Origin: Erysipelothrix sp.
GTDB taxonomy: Bacteria; Bacillota_I; Bacilli_A; Erysipelotrichales; Erysipelotrichaceae
Reading direction: 5' to 3'
DNA: 7,458 nt
Assembly (NCBI GenBank): GCA_012512495.1
Contig: JAAZEC010000038.1
Coordinates: 1-7,458, forward strand
Within the stretch, counting starts at the first letter, position 1; each line of letters opens with the position of its first letter. The notes beneath the pieces were generated by a model. That model searched no databases, was not told the origin of the DNA, and saw only the letters and a list, made by a program, of their open reading frames with translations. This document shows, piece by piece, positions 1 through 6,266 of the stretch. The translations under genes and the position numbers were made by a program.

Positions 1-310
1 GAGCTCCTAAGAAACTCAACGCATAGAGAACCCGTAGGAGTGCGCTCACGTTGGACAGGGAGCGATCGACATCTTTGAGGTACTCACGAAGTACGAGCGC
101 GACGATGATGTCCAAGATAATGACTAAAAGAAATCCAAGGATCACCGCCCATAACCATTGACTGTTGTTGGTGATGGCACTGATGGTACCCGTGGCATCT
201 CCGGCGATGTAAAGCTTTGGTAACAGGACAAAGTTGACAATCGGGGCCACAATGGCCATAACTAGCAAGCTAATTCCCGCGATAATGGCGCTGTTCTTTT
301 TCTTTCTCAT
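1..310 (-). CDS. DUF4386-like multi-pass membrane protein, N-terminal part (cut by window edge)
   Basis: The minus-strand frame starts at the ATG at 310-308 and stays open to the window edge, giving about 103 residues beginning MRKKKNSAIIAGISLLVMAI. A GGGAG ribosome binding site lies a few bases before the ATG. A lysine/arginine-rich cytoplasmic N-terminus is followed by a hydrophobic helix at about residues 8-30, a short polar loop with GDATGTISAITNN, a second helix at about 52-74 containing a buried Asp (LDIIVALVL), then a charged segment REYLKDVDRSLSN and the start of a further helix. This layout, with the N-terminal IAG motif and the helix with D followed by an L-R-L-K segment, resembles the DUF4386 family of Bacillota membrane proteins. 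That family has no established function, and the match is from memory of its pattern only. The gene is divergent from the exporter cluster, so any link to that cluster would be through the shared 311-453 region. The C-terminus lies outside the window. Confidence 0.7.
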   Translation of the reverse strand, partial: MRKKKNSAIIAGISLLVMAIVAPIVNFVLLPKLYIAGDATGTISAITNNSQWLWAVILGFLLVIILDIIVALVLREYLKDVDRSLSNVSALLRVLYALSFLGA

Positions 311-340
311 AACTCTCCCATCTTTTTATCGTATGAAGAA

Positions 341-351
341 ATTGTATCATA
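341..351 (-). promoter_or_regulatory. candidate -10 region for the divergent DUF4386-like gene
   Basis: Read on the minus strand this stretch is TATGATACAAT, which contains two overlapping -10-like hexamers (TATGAT and TACAAT, each 5 of 6 matches to TATAAT). It would place transcription start roughly 20-25 bases before the ATG at 310, leaving the GGGAG ribosome site in the leader. I see no convincing -35 hexamer at 16-19 bases upstream, so this is a weak call. Confidence 0.35.
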
Positions 352-399
352 GTGCTATCGAAACAGGATACATTAACGACTGGCTGAACAGTGACGATG

Positions 400-421
400 A
401 GTCACTTAATAGTCACTTTGG
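400..421 (+). promoter_or_regulatory. tandem 11-bp-period direct repeat, candidate response-regulator operator
   Basis: The octamer AGTCACTT occurs at 400-407 and again at 411-418, exactly 11 bases apart, about one helical turn. OmpR/PhoB-class regulators commonly bind two direct half-sites spaced 10-11 bp, overlapping or replacing the -35 region. Candidate -10 elements follow at 427-432 (TAAACT) and 433-438 (TATATC), about one half-turn to a full turn downstream of the second repeat. The cluster encodes such a regulator at 3608-4273, so autoregulation is a natural inference, but binding is not shown. A second reading is the inverted pair GTGAC (391-395) and GTCAC (401-405). Confidence 0.35.
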
Positions 422-453
422 AATGTTAAACTATATCTAATTAAAGGAGAATC

Positions 454-1131
454 ATGATCATGGAAATCTTGAAAATTGAAAATCTAACAAAAATATATGG
501 GAAAGGTGCTACCCAAACGGTGGCTCTAGACAATGTGTCTTTCACGGTCGAAAAGGGAGATTTCATTTCCATTATCGGAGCTTCTGGCAGTGGGAAATCT
601 ACTTTACTCCACTTAATCGGTGGAGTCGACAGGCCCACCAGCGGCAAGGTTTACTTGGATGGTCAGGATATCTTTGGCTACAATGATGATAAACTGGCGA
701 TCTTTCGTCGACGCCAAGTGGGACTAATTTACCAGTTTTATAACCTGATTCCGATTCTCAATGTTGAAGAGAACATCACCCTGCCGATTGAACTGGATCG
801 ACGGAAAGTAGATTCCAAGAAAATCGACCAACTGTTGAATCAACTTGGACTAACCGATAGAAAAAATCACCTTCCTAATGAACTGTCTGGTGGTCAACAA
901 CAGAGAACTTCTATTGGCAGAGCGATGATTACCAATCCGGCGATCATTCTCGCAGATGAGCCCACGGGGAATCTCGACAGCAAGAATAGTGAGGAAATCA
1001 TTGAACTTCTCAAGAAATCAAATCGTGATAACAAGCAGACCATTATCATGATTACGCACAATGCTGATATTGCCAAAGAGGCTAACCGGATTATCCGACT
1101 GGAAGATGGCAAGATTGTTGAGGACTTTTAA
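454..1131 (+). CDS. ABC transporter ATP-binding protein, LolD/MacB-type
   Basis: This is the cytoplasmic ATPase of an FtsX/MacB-type ABC system and should power the permease encoded next to it. All nucleotide-binding motifs are intact: Walker A GASGSGKST at residues 42-50, Q-loop Gln94 in LIYQFYNL, signature LSGGQQQR at 144-151, Walker B IILADEP at 164-170, D-loop NLD at 173-175 and the switch His202 in MITH. The 225-residue length is normal for a stand-alone LolD-type subunit. Two ATGs lie in frame, at 454 and 460. The AAAGGAG site at 443-449 is 4 bases from the first and 10 from the second. The family usually begins M-x-I-L-K-hydrophobic-E-N-L-T-K, which suits the second ATG (MEILKIENLTK), so the true start may be 460. 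The stop codon abuts the permease start with no gap, so the two are almost certainly co-translated. The substrate cannot be told from the ATPase. Confidence 0.95.
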   Translation: MIMEILKIENLTKIYGKGATQTVALDNVSFTVEKGDFISIIGASGSGKSTLLHLIGGVDRPTSGKVYLDGQDIFGYNDDKLAIFRRRQVGLIYQFYNLIPILNVEENITLPIELDRRKVDSKKIDQLLNQLGLTDRKNHLPNELSGGQQQRTSIGRAMITNPAIILADEPTGNLDSKNSEEIIELLKKSNRDNKQTIIMITHNADIAKEANRIIRLEDGKIVEDF

Positions 1132-3579
1132 ATGTCAATCATGGGTAGATTAGCACAGCGAGATATCCGACTGAATAAGAAGCGCAGTATCGGTATCATT
1201 GTCGGGATTATGTTGTCGGTTTCACTTATCGTGGCCATTACCGGCTTGGGTTCCAGCTTAATACAGAGCATGATTGAAAACCAGAAACAATCAAGTGGTC
1301 CCTATCACATGGCTCTTTATAATCTTTCAGAGGAAGATGTTGAAACGATTAGGGCGAATCAAGATCTTGATGAAGTCATCGTAGAAGCAAGAGTCGGTTA
1401 CGCCAAATTTGATTATAATTACGAGCTGTTGCCCTACATCAGCATTAAATCATTCAGTGGCGAAGATACCCCTGAAAAAAACGGTTATACCCTTATAGAA
1501 GGTGAACTCGCTACCAAGAAGGACGAACTGGTGTTGAGTCTTGGTGCGGCTTATGATTCGGGATATAAGGTTGGTGACACAATCGAGTTAGAGATTGGTT
1601 CACTTCCAGAAAACATTGATGATTCTGGTAATGTTATTGAACCCTTTACACAACAGTTTAAGATAACGGGTATTATTGATCGTTCTGGTAACTACGGTAC
1701 TTATGAGGCGTTCACCACGGGCTATGAGAGCACCGATTATACCAGCTATGTGACCTTCTTAAACCCTGGTAACTATAAGCAGGATGTCGCCGAACTCTTG
1801 GGCATTGATAGCATTAACAACCTTTATGAATCCACTAATGGTCAATACGATTTTTATTCAATCAACCATGAGTTACTGGCATGGGAAGCTCTTGATTTCG
1901 GCGATGGTACGCTTAGAGTCATCCTAGCGATCGTATCAGTTCTCGTATTTATTATCGTTACGACCAGCGTGTTTTCGATACGGAACTCCTTCGCGATTTC
2001 AACCAGTGAGAAAATCAAAACACTAGGCATGATTACCAGCATCGGTGCTACCAAGAAACAAATCAAGAAGCAGCTTTTAACGGAGACCTTCCTGTTGGGG
2101 CTCGTGGGGATACCTCTGGGTGTTTTGTTTGGAGTCCTGCTTAACTTTCTGTTTATTAAGCTTGTCAATAATGTGTTGCCAAACCTGCTAGGTAGTACCT
2201 CACTCCCCTTCCTGGTTTCCTGGCAGGGCATCGTCATTGCCTCTTTACTGGGAATGTTGACCATCTACCTCTCGGCCCAATCCTCGCTTAAAAGAACCAG
2301 CAAGATTAGCCCGATTGAACTGATGCGTGAGTCCAATGAAGTCAAAATACCTACCAAAGCACTGAAAACTCCTGCCCTCATTCACAAGATTTTTGGGATG
2401 GGTGGAGTCATAGCTTACAAAAACCTGAAGCGAAGTGGCCGAAAATACCGGACGACGATCATCTCGCTAACCGTTACCGTTTTTGCCTTTTTATCACTGA
2501 GCACTTTCTCTTCTCGGATGCTGAGTGAAACAACCAAAGCGTACGAGATGTCAGAGTACAATTTATCCTTCAATCAAATCAGGAATTTAACACCCGCTGA
2601 TCTAGAAGAGATTGAAGCAATAGAGGGGGTCGAAAAGATGCGTACCACCTATATTTTGACAGACTCCCCTTACATAGACCTTCTCGATCAAGATGTTCTT
2701 AATGAGGGGGGTGATCCGATTAATCTGGAAATGTTGGGTGTCGTTGCTTTAGATGAAGAGTTCTTTCAGAAATACGCCAATGAACTGTCAATCGATACTG
2801 ATTTTAATGGTGGAATCCTGTACGATTGGACTCAAATTCATGATGAGAACCAGCAACCAACTGACGTGAGAATCTATAACTATGAAACCAATGATGTGAT
2901 TCACGGGTTCATCAACAATAAGACGATTGAAATTGAGGTTCAAATAGCTAATAAACCACAATATAAAGACGACTTTTACTACATTCATAATACCTATCTT
3001 CTTCTTAATAAAGAAACCTACCAAGACACACTCGAGTTTATCCCCTATTCAATAGACATCAATGCCAAAGATCCCTCACTTGTTGTTGAGAAGATCACTG
3101 AAATGAGTCCCAAAACCCTTACCTACAACATGGAAGCTGAGGTTCAACAAAGTAAAACGTACATCCAGTTGATAAGCTACTTCGTCTATGGATTCATCGG
3201 CATTATCACGCTGATTGGGGTGACTAGCATCTTCAATACAATTACCTCCAACATGACACTTAGACAATCCGAGTTTGCTATGCTGCGAAGCGTGGGGATG
3301 ACCCAACGTGAATTCAATCAAATGATAAACTTGGAAACTCTATTCTACTCGACCCAGTCATTAATACTAGGTATTATTTTCGGAATCTTGGGATCCTTAG
3401 CCATCCAGTTCGCCTTCAATACTAGTCCGAGTATGGAAGCTTCCTACAGTCTACCCCTTGGGGCAATCCATCTTGCTTTCATATTTGTCTTCGTAATTGT
3501 ATTTACGATTATGAGGTATTCGATTAACAAACTGAAACAACTGAACATCATTGAAACCATTCGTAAGACCAATCATTAA
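1132..3579 (+). CDS. ABC transporter permease with two FtsX/MacB modules
   Basis: An 815-residue membrane subunit partnering the upstream ATPase. It shows two repeated FtsX-type halves. The first has helix 1 (about 20-44), an extracytoplasmic domain (about 45-260), then helices at about 262-284, 316-346 and 366-384. The second has a helix at about 442-462, an extracytoplasmic domain (about 465-675), then helices at about 678-700, 735-762 and 776-797. The conserved cytoplasmic FtsX motif occurs in both halves, as SEKIKTLGMITSIGATKKQI near 292-311 and SEFAMLRSVGMTQREFNQM near 713-731. Each half ends with a P/N-I-I/E-x-I-R type tail (ISPIELMRE at 392-400, NIIETIRKTN at the C-terminus). Proteins of this fold generally transmit ATPase motion to extracytoplasmic domains to expel or extract lipids, peptides or lipoproteins rather than forming a classical pore. 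The two large similar-sized external domains argue against the BceB/VraG type, which has one. A GAGGA ribosome site at 1120-1124, inside the ATPase gene, fits the ATG at 1132; another ATG at 1141 lies too far. The substrate is unknown. Confidence 0.93.
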   Translation: MSIMGRLAQRDIRLNKKRSIGIIVGIMLSVSLIVAITGLGSSLIQSMIENQKQSSGPYHMALYNLSEEDVETIRANQDLDEVIVEARVGYAKFDYNYELLPYISIKSFSGEDTPEKNGYTLIEGELATKKDELVLSLGAAYDSGYKVGDTIELEIGSLPENIDDSGNVIEPFTQQFKITGIIDRSGNYGTYEAFTTGYESTDYTSYVTFLNPGNYKQDVAELLGIDSINNLYESTNGQYDFYSINHELLAWEALDFGDGTLRVILAIVSVLVFIIVTTSVFSIRNSFAISTSEKIKTLGMITSIGATKKQIKKQLLTETFLLGLVGIPLGVLFGVLLNFLFIKLVNNVLPNLLGSTSLPFLVSWQGIVIASLLGMLTIYLSAQSSLKRTSKISPIELMRESNEVKIPTKALKTPALIHKIFGMGGVIAYKNLKRSGRKYRTTIISLTVTVFAFLSLSTFSSRMLSETTKAYEMSEYNLSFNQIRNLTPADLEEIEAIEGVEKMRTTYILTDSPYIDLLDQDVLNEGGDPINLEMLGVVALDEEFFQKYANELSIDTDFNGGILYDWTQIHDENQQPTDVRIYNYETNDVIHGFINNKTIEIEVQIANKPQYKDDFYYIHNTYLLLNKETYQDTLEFIPYSIDINAKDPSLVVEKITEMSPKTLTYNMEAEVQQSKTYIQLISYFVYGFIGIITLIGVTSIFNTITSNMTLRQSEFAMLRSVGMTQREFNQMINLETLFYSTQSLILGIIFGILGSLAIQFAFNTSPSMEASYSLPLGAIHLAFIFVFVIVFTIMRYSINKLKQLNIIETIRKTNH

Positions 3580-3580
3580 G

Positions 3581-3589
3581 TGATATACT
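3581..3589 (+). promoter_or_regulatory. candidate extended -10 promoter for the regulator/kinase pair
   Basis: In the short gap after the permease stop there is TGATATACT, an extended -10 pattern (TG, one base, then TATACT, 5 of 6 matches to TATAAT). A poor -35 (TCGTAA at 3561-3566, 3 of 6) sits 17 bases upstream. Transcription would begin near 3596, leaving a short leader that includes the AGGTGAG site at 3597-3603. This would let the two-component genes be transcribed without the transporter. It is a sequence-pattern call only; read-through from the permease is also likely, as no terminator separates them. Confidence 0.35.
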
Positions 3590-3607
3590 AGATAACAGGT
3601 GAGCACA

Positions 3608-4273
3608 ATGAACATTCTATTAATTGAAGATCATCAAAACATTGCGGAGAGCTTGGACTACGCTTTCACTAATCAGGGCTACTCACTCAGGACGGTCAGT
3701 TCCTATCGTGAAGCAGTCACCTATTTAAAGGCGCACACCCCAACGCTCATTATCCTGGATCTGGGGTTGCCCGATGGTGATGGTTTAGATCTTTATAAAG
3801 AACAAATCATCCATCGCAAGATCCCCACGATTATTTTGAGTGCCCAAAGCGATGAGGACGTTATCGTTGATGGTCTGACCCTTGGTGCCGAAGACTATAT
3901 CACTAAACCCTTCTCGACTAAGGAACTGTTAGCTCGTGTTAAAAAGATTCAATTACGGCTCAATAAAACGTCCATCATCAAGGTCAGAGACGTTACTTTC
4001 GATATTGAGAAACAAGAAGTTAGGGAGAATGGACAGATTGTCCATTTCACAGGTTTAGAACTCCGGATTTTCCACTTATTGATGACCAATCTCAATCGTG
4101 TCATTCCACGTGATTTCATTCTCGACAAAGTGTGGGAATGGACTGGTAACGATGTGAATGAGAACACCATCACAGTGTATATTAAAAGAATCCGTGCTAA
4201 ACTAAACACCGATTTAATTACCACCATTAAAGGCGTGGGATACAGGATTGATTTCCATGAAACGCAAAATTAA
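3608..4273 (+). CDS. OmpR/PhoB-family response regulator
   Basis: A 221-residue DNA-binding response regulator. The receiver domain (about residues 1-115) has the acidic pair Glu7-Asp8 in LLIEDH, phospho-acceptor Asp51 in IILDLGLPDGDGLDL, switch Ser78 in IILSAQ and the invariant Lys100 in YITKPF. The C-terminal winged helix (about 122-218) shows the usual order: a beta strand entry DVTFDIEKQEVRENG, the LELRIFHLL helix, the VWEWTGNDVNENTITVYIKRIRAKL recognition region and the wing ending TIKGVGYRID. I chose the ATG at 3608 because it follows the AGGTGAG site (3597-3603) at good spacing and begins at the normal family start (MNILLIEDH). An in-frame GTG at 3599 would add three residues but lies within that site. 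It follows the permease by 28 bases and overlaps the kinase by 17 bases, so it should be phosphorylated by that kinase and probably controls the exporter genes. The target is inferred from position only. Confidence 0.95.
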   Translation: MNILLIEDHQNIAESLDYAFTNQGYSLRTVSSYREAVTYLKAHTPTLIILDLGLPDGDGLDLYKEQIIHRKIPTIILSAQSDEDVIVDGLTLGAEDYITKPFSTKELLARVKKIQLRLNKTSIIKVRDVTFDIEKQEVRENGQIVHFTGLELRIFHLLMTNLNRVIPRDFILDKVWEWTGNDVNENTITVYIKRIRAKLNTDLITTIKGVGYRIDFHETQN

Positions 4274-5477
4274 TGGCATTCAGACTCTCAAAAGAGTCTG
4301 CCTTCTGTTTGTTGTTTTCCTCTTGATCATGGTTGCTTTCAACCAGTATCAGTACGAACTGTATACAAGAAATTTCAACCGAAAGATTGACAGTTTGATT
4401 AGCTATATCGTTGAGAAGTATCCCGAGACCAACCAGGTCGACATCCTTAACATCATTACCAGCGAATCCGATTACCTGAATACCTTACGTGATTATGGAA
4501 TTGACATCGATAAGGATTCACTAGTGCCTATCAACGATGACTACTATGTTCAGTTCTTTGTGAGTAACCTAATCCTGGTCTCTGTTTTCTTTGCTCTGAT
4601 GATGCTGGTGTTGACACGCTATGATAAGGGTCGCAGAGAAGAGATCGAAAAAATCACCCAAACGATTGAACAGATTAACCAGCACAATTATGATTTACAG
4701 ATTGACGATAATAGAGAAGATGAACTCTCGATTCTGAAGAATGAAATCACTAAGACGACCGTCATGCTACGGGAAATCGCAGATAACTCGCTCAAAGATA
4801 AACTGAGTTTGAAAACATCATTAGCTGATATTTCCCATCAGATTAGGACCCCACTGACCTCCGTTACCGTCATGTTGGAGAACTTGTATGACAATGCTGA
4901 CATGGAACAAACAGCGAGGCTATCCCTCATCCGTAAGACCAAACAAGAAATGGCTACTATCAATCAGCTGATTGAATCCTTGTTAATTCTGTCAAAACTG
5001 GATTCAAACACCCTATCCTTTAAAAACGAAAACGTCAAAGTACTCTCACTCATAACCACGGCTATTGAACGTGTTGACATCGCTGCCGAATTGAAAAACG
5101 TGAACATCGAAATCATGGGCCCCAATGATATCACCCTTAACATCGATAAGAAATGGCAAGTCGAAGCGATGACTAACATCCTTAAGAATGGCATCGAGCA
5201 TTCTCATGAGGGTTCCACCATCAATATCAATTTCTCTGAAAACAAGCTCTTTACGAGGATTGATATACAAGATCATGGGCTAGGTATCGATCAAGATGAT
5301 TTGCCCCATATCTTCAAGCGTTTCTATAAAGGTAAAAACTATTCTAAAAATAGTATCGGCATTGGTTTAGCCCTCTCGAAATCTCTTATTGAGGACAACG
5401 GTGGTAGTATCTCCGTCAGTTCACAACTCAACAAGGGTACTCTCTTTTCAATTAAATACTATTTTATGTCTGACTAA
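4257..5477 (+). CDS. sensor histidine kinase, HisKA/HATPase type, membrane-bound
   Basis: A 406-residue kinase that should phosphorylate the adjacent regulator. It has a short basic N-terminus, a first helix (about 11-29), an extracytoplasmic segment of about 70 residues (30-98), a second helix (about 99-119), a HAMP-like linker (about 120-172) and the catalytic core. The H-box DISHQIRTPL carries the phosphorylated His194. The HATPase domain has N-box NILKNGIEHS (307-316), G1 DHGLGI (339-344), the F-box around IFKRFYKG and G2 GIGLAL (368-373), so it looks catalytically complete. I chose the ATG at 4257, with AGGA at 4244-4247 nine bases before it; an in-frame TTG at 4248 would overlap that site and add three residues. 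The external segment is much larger than in BceS-type kinases, which have almost none, so it may bind its own signal rather than only sensing transporter flux. The signal is unknown. The 3' end overlaps the opposing gene by 14 bases. Confidence 0.94.
   Translation: MKRKINGIQTLKRVCLLFVVFLLIMVAFNQYQYELYTRNFNRKIDSLISYIVEKYPETNQVDILNIITSESDYLNTLRDYGIDIDKDSLVPINDDYYVQFFVSNLILVSVFFALMMLVLTRYDKGRREEIEKITQTIEQINQHNYDLQIDDNREDELSILKNEITKTTVMLREIADNSLKDKLSLKTSLADISHQIRTPLTSVTVMLENLYDNADMEQTARLSLIRKTKQEMATINQLIESLLILSKLDSNTLSFKNENVKVLSLITTAIERVDIAAELKNVNIEIMGPNDITLNIDKKWQVEAMTNILKNGIEHSHEGSTININFSENKLFTRIDIQDHGLGIDQDDLPHIFKRFYKGKNYSKNSIGIGLALSKSLIEDNGGSISVSSQLNKGTLFSIKYYFMSD
4281..4300 (+). other. perfect hairpin at the regulator/kinase junction, possible attenuator
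   Basis: CAGACTCT (4281-4288), loop CAAA, AGAGTCTG (4293-4300) form an uninterrupted 8-bp stem with a 4-base loop. It begins 7 bases after the regulator stop codon and lies at about codons 9-15 of the kinase. The RNA downstream (4301-4325) is pyrimidine- and U-rich but broken by G and C, so it is at best a weak terminator. It could trim transcription into the kinase or slow its early translation, keeping kinase below regulator. The stem is certain; the role is inference. Confidence 0.4.
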
Positions 5478-6171
5478 CTTCTAATTCCTGTATGTCTTTG
5501 ATTTTGAGCTCAATCTTCATGTAGAAGAGCTCCGCTAGTGTGAACAGGAAATACGTGAAGAGAATGATTAATGGAATGTACAGGTAGTCCGGCATTGTTG
5601 CCAGCACTGGTTTGTGTTTCAAATAGAAGTAGTTACCATCTACCAAGGGATTCACCAACATGACCACGGCTAGGTAAACCAAGAACCAATAGAAGACAGT
5701 GAGTCGATCCTTGGTTTTTATTCTCATGTCATATGCGATCATTCCATAGTATGGCATCAATAACGTGATGACGTGATTGACCACGAAGCTGATTCCTATG
5801 GGATGGGTAATGCCATAGACCCTGCTTGGATAAAGGAAACTGAGCCAGGCAAAGATACCAAAATAGCACAGCGCATTGTACACGTTCCGGTTCTTACTCA
5901 ACAAGAAAATGATGCCCAGAATAGAATTGATACGACTGATATGTATCGGCAATGATTCCGCTAATGAAAAATCAAAGATCACAAAGTACGATCCGTACAA
6001 TAGAATCTGTTGGGCCACGCTACAGATGAGGATGACCAACGTCACCCTATCCCTGTGGTCTCTGATCCACTTTTTGTTGTTGAACAACCCGTAAGCCACT
6101 AACACCAGACAGCCAATGTACAGCCAGTGTTCCAAACTAAGAAATGAAATATACTCTCCGTAAGCTACCAT
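5464..6171 (-). CDS. YwaF-like (TIGR02206) integral membrane protein
   Basis: A 235-residue hydrophobic protein with about seven membrane helices. These lie roughly at 14-30, 42-62, 78-92, 98-115, 126-147, 157-176 and 195-218, with a charged cytoplasmic tail (KIELKIKDIQELE). It has the landmarks of the TIGR02206/YwaF family: LPIH at 74-77 (usually LPLH) entering the third helix, an NHVITLLMPYYG stretch near 132-143, and NYFYLKHKP at about 180-188 followed by the last helix. Length is normal for the family, whose function is not established to my knowledge. The ATG at 6171 follows a strong AGGGGTGA ribosome site, and an extended -10 lies just upstream. A terminator separates it from the gene upstream on the same strand, so it is probably transcribed alone. 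It faces the kinase gene, and the two coding ends overlap by 14 bases. Confidence 0.85.
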   Translation of the reverse strand: MVAYGEYISFLSLEHWLYIGCLVLVAYGLFNNKKWIRDHRDRVTLVILICSVAQQILLYGSYFVIFDFSLAESLPIHISRINSILGIIFLLSKNRNVYNALCYFGIFAWLSFLYPSRVYGITHPIGISFVVNHVITLLMPYYGMIAYDMRIKTKDRLTVFYWFLVYLAVVMLVNPLVDGNYFYLKHKPVLATMPDYLYIPLIILFTYFLFTLAELFYMKIELKIKDIQELEVSQT

Positions 6172-6191
6172 AAGTCACCCCTCTTACGACT

Positions 6192-6200
6192 AATATAGCA
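6192..6200 (-). promoter_or_regulatory. candidate extended -10 promoter of the YwaF-like gene
   Basis: On the minus strand this reads TGCTATATT, an extended -10 (TG, one base, TATATT, 5 of 6 matches). No good -35 is present 17 bases upstream (TATATG), which is tolerable for extended -10 promoters. It lies downstream of the terminator at 6233-6260 and about 20 bases before the ATG at 6171. The implied leader is very short, but it contains the AGGGGTGA site. Confidence 0.45.
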
Positions 6201-6232
6201 TAAAAGCTCACTAACATATATTAATATTGGGT

Positions 6233-6260
6233 AAAAAAAGACTCACTGCTGTGAGTCTTT
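6233..6260 (-). terminator. rho-independent terminator of the PTS/BtpA-like unit
   Basis: On the minus strand, AAAGACTCAC (6260-6251), loop AGCA and GTGAGTCTTT (6246-6237) form a perfect 10-bp stem. The T run that follows totals seven Ts (6239-6233), the first three belonging to the stem. It lies 6 bases beyond the stop codon of the BtpA-like gene, the right place to end that transcript. On the plus strand the trailing tract is only TTT, so it works mainly in one direction. Confidence 0.9.
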
Positions 6261-6266
6261 ATCGCA

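Noticed and set aside
441..1112. Open frames antisense to the ATPase gene (441-647 and 894-1112)
   Set aside because: They lie opposite a gene with every ABC motif intact, and their products look like no family I know.
1854..3321. Open frames antisense to the permease gene (1854-2264, 2788-3024, 3076-3321)
   Set aside because: Shadows of a well-supported FtsX permease; the translations have no domain pattern.
3949..5276. Open frames antisense to the regulator and kinase genes
   Set aside because: They cover conserved catalytic and DNA-binding motifs on the sense strand and have no recognisable product.
5506..5532. Inverted GAGCTC arms as a terminator for the kinase transcript
   Set aside because: The stem has a 4-base bulge, is inside the YwaF-like coding region, and lacks a T run on either strand.
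5773..6094. Plus-strand open frames opposite the YwaF-like gene
   Set aside because: The minus-strand protein has family landmarks and a strong ribosome site; the plus-strand frames do not.
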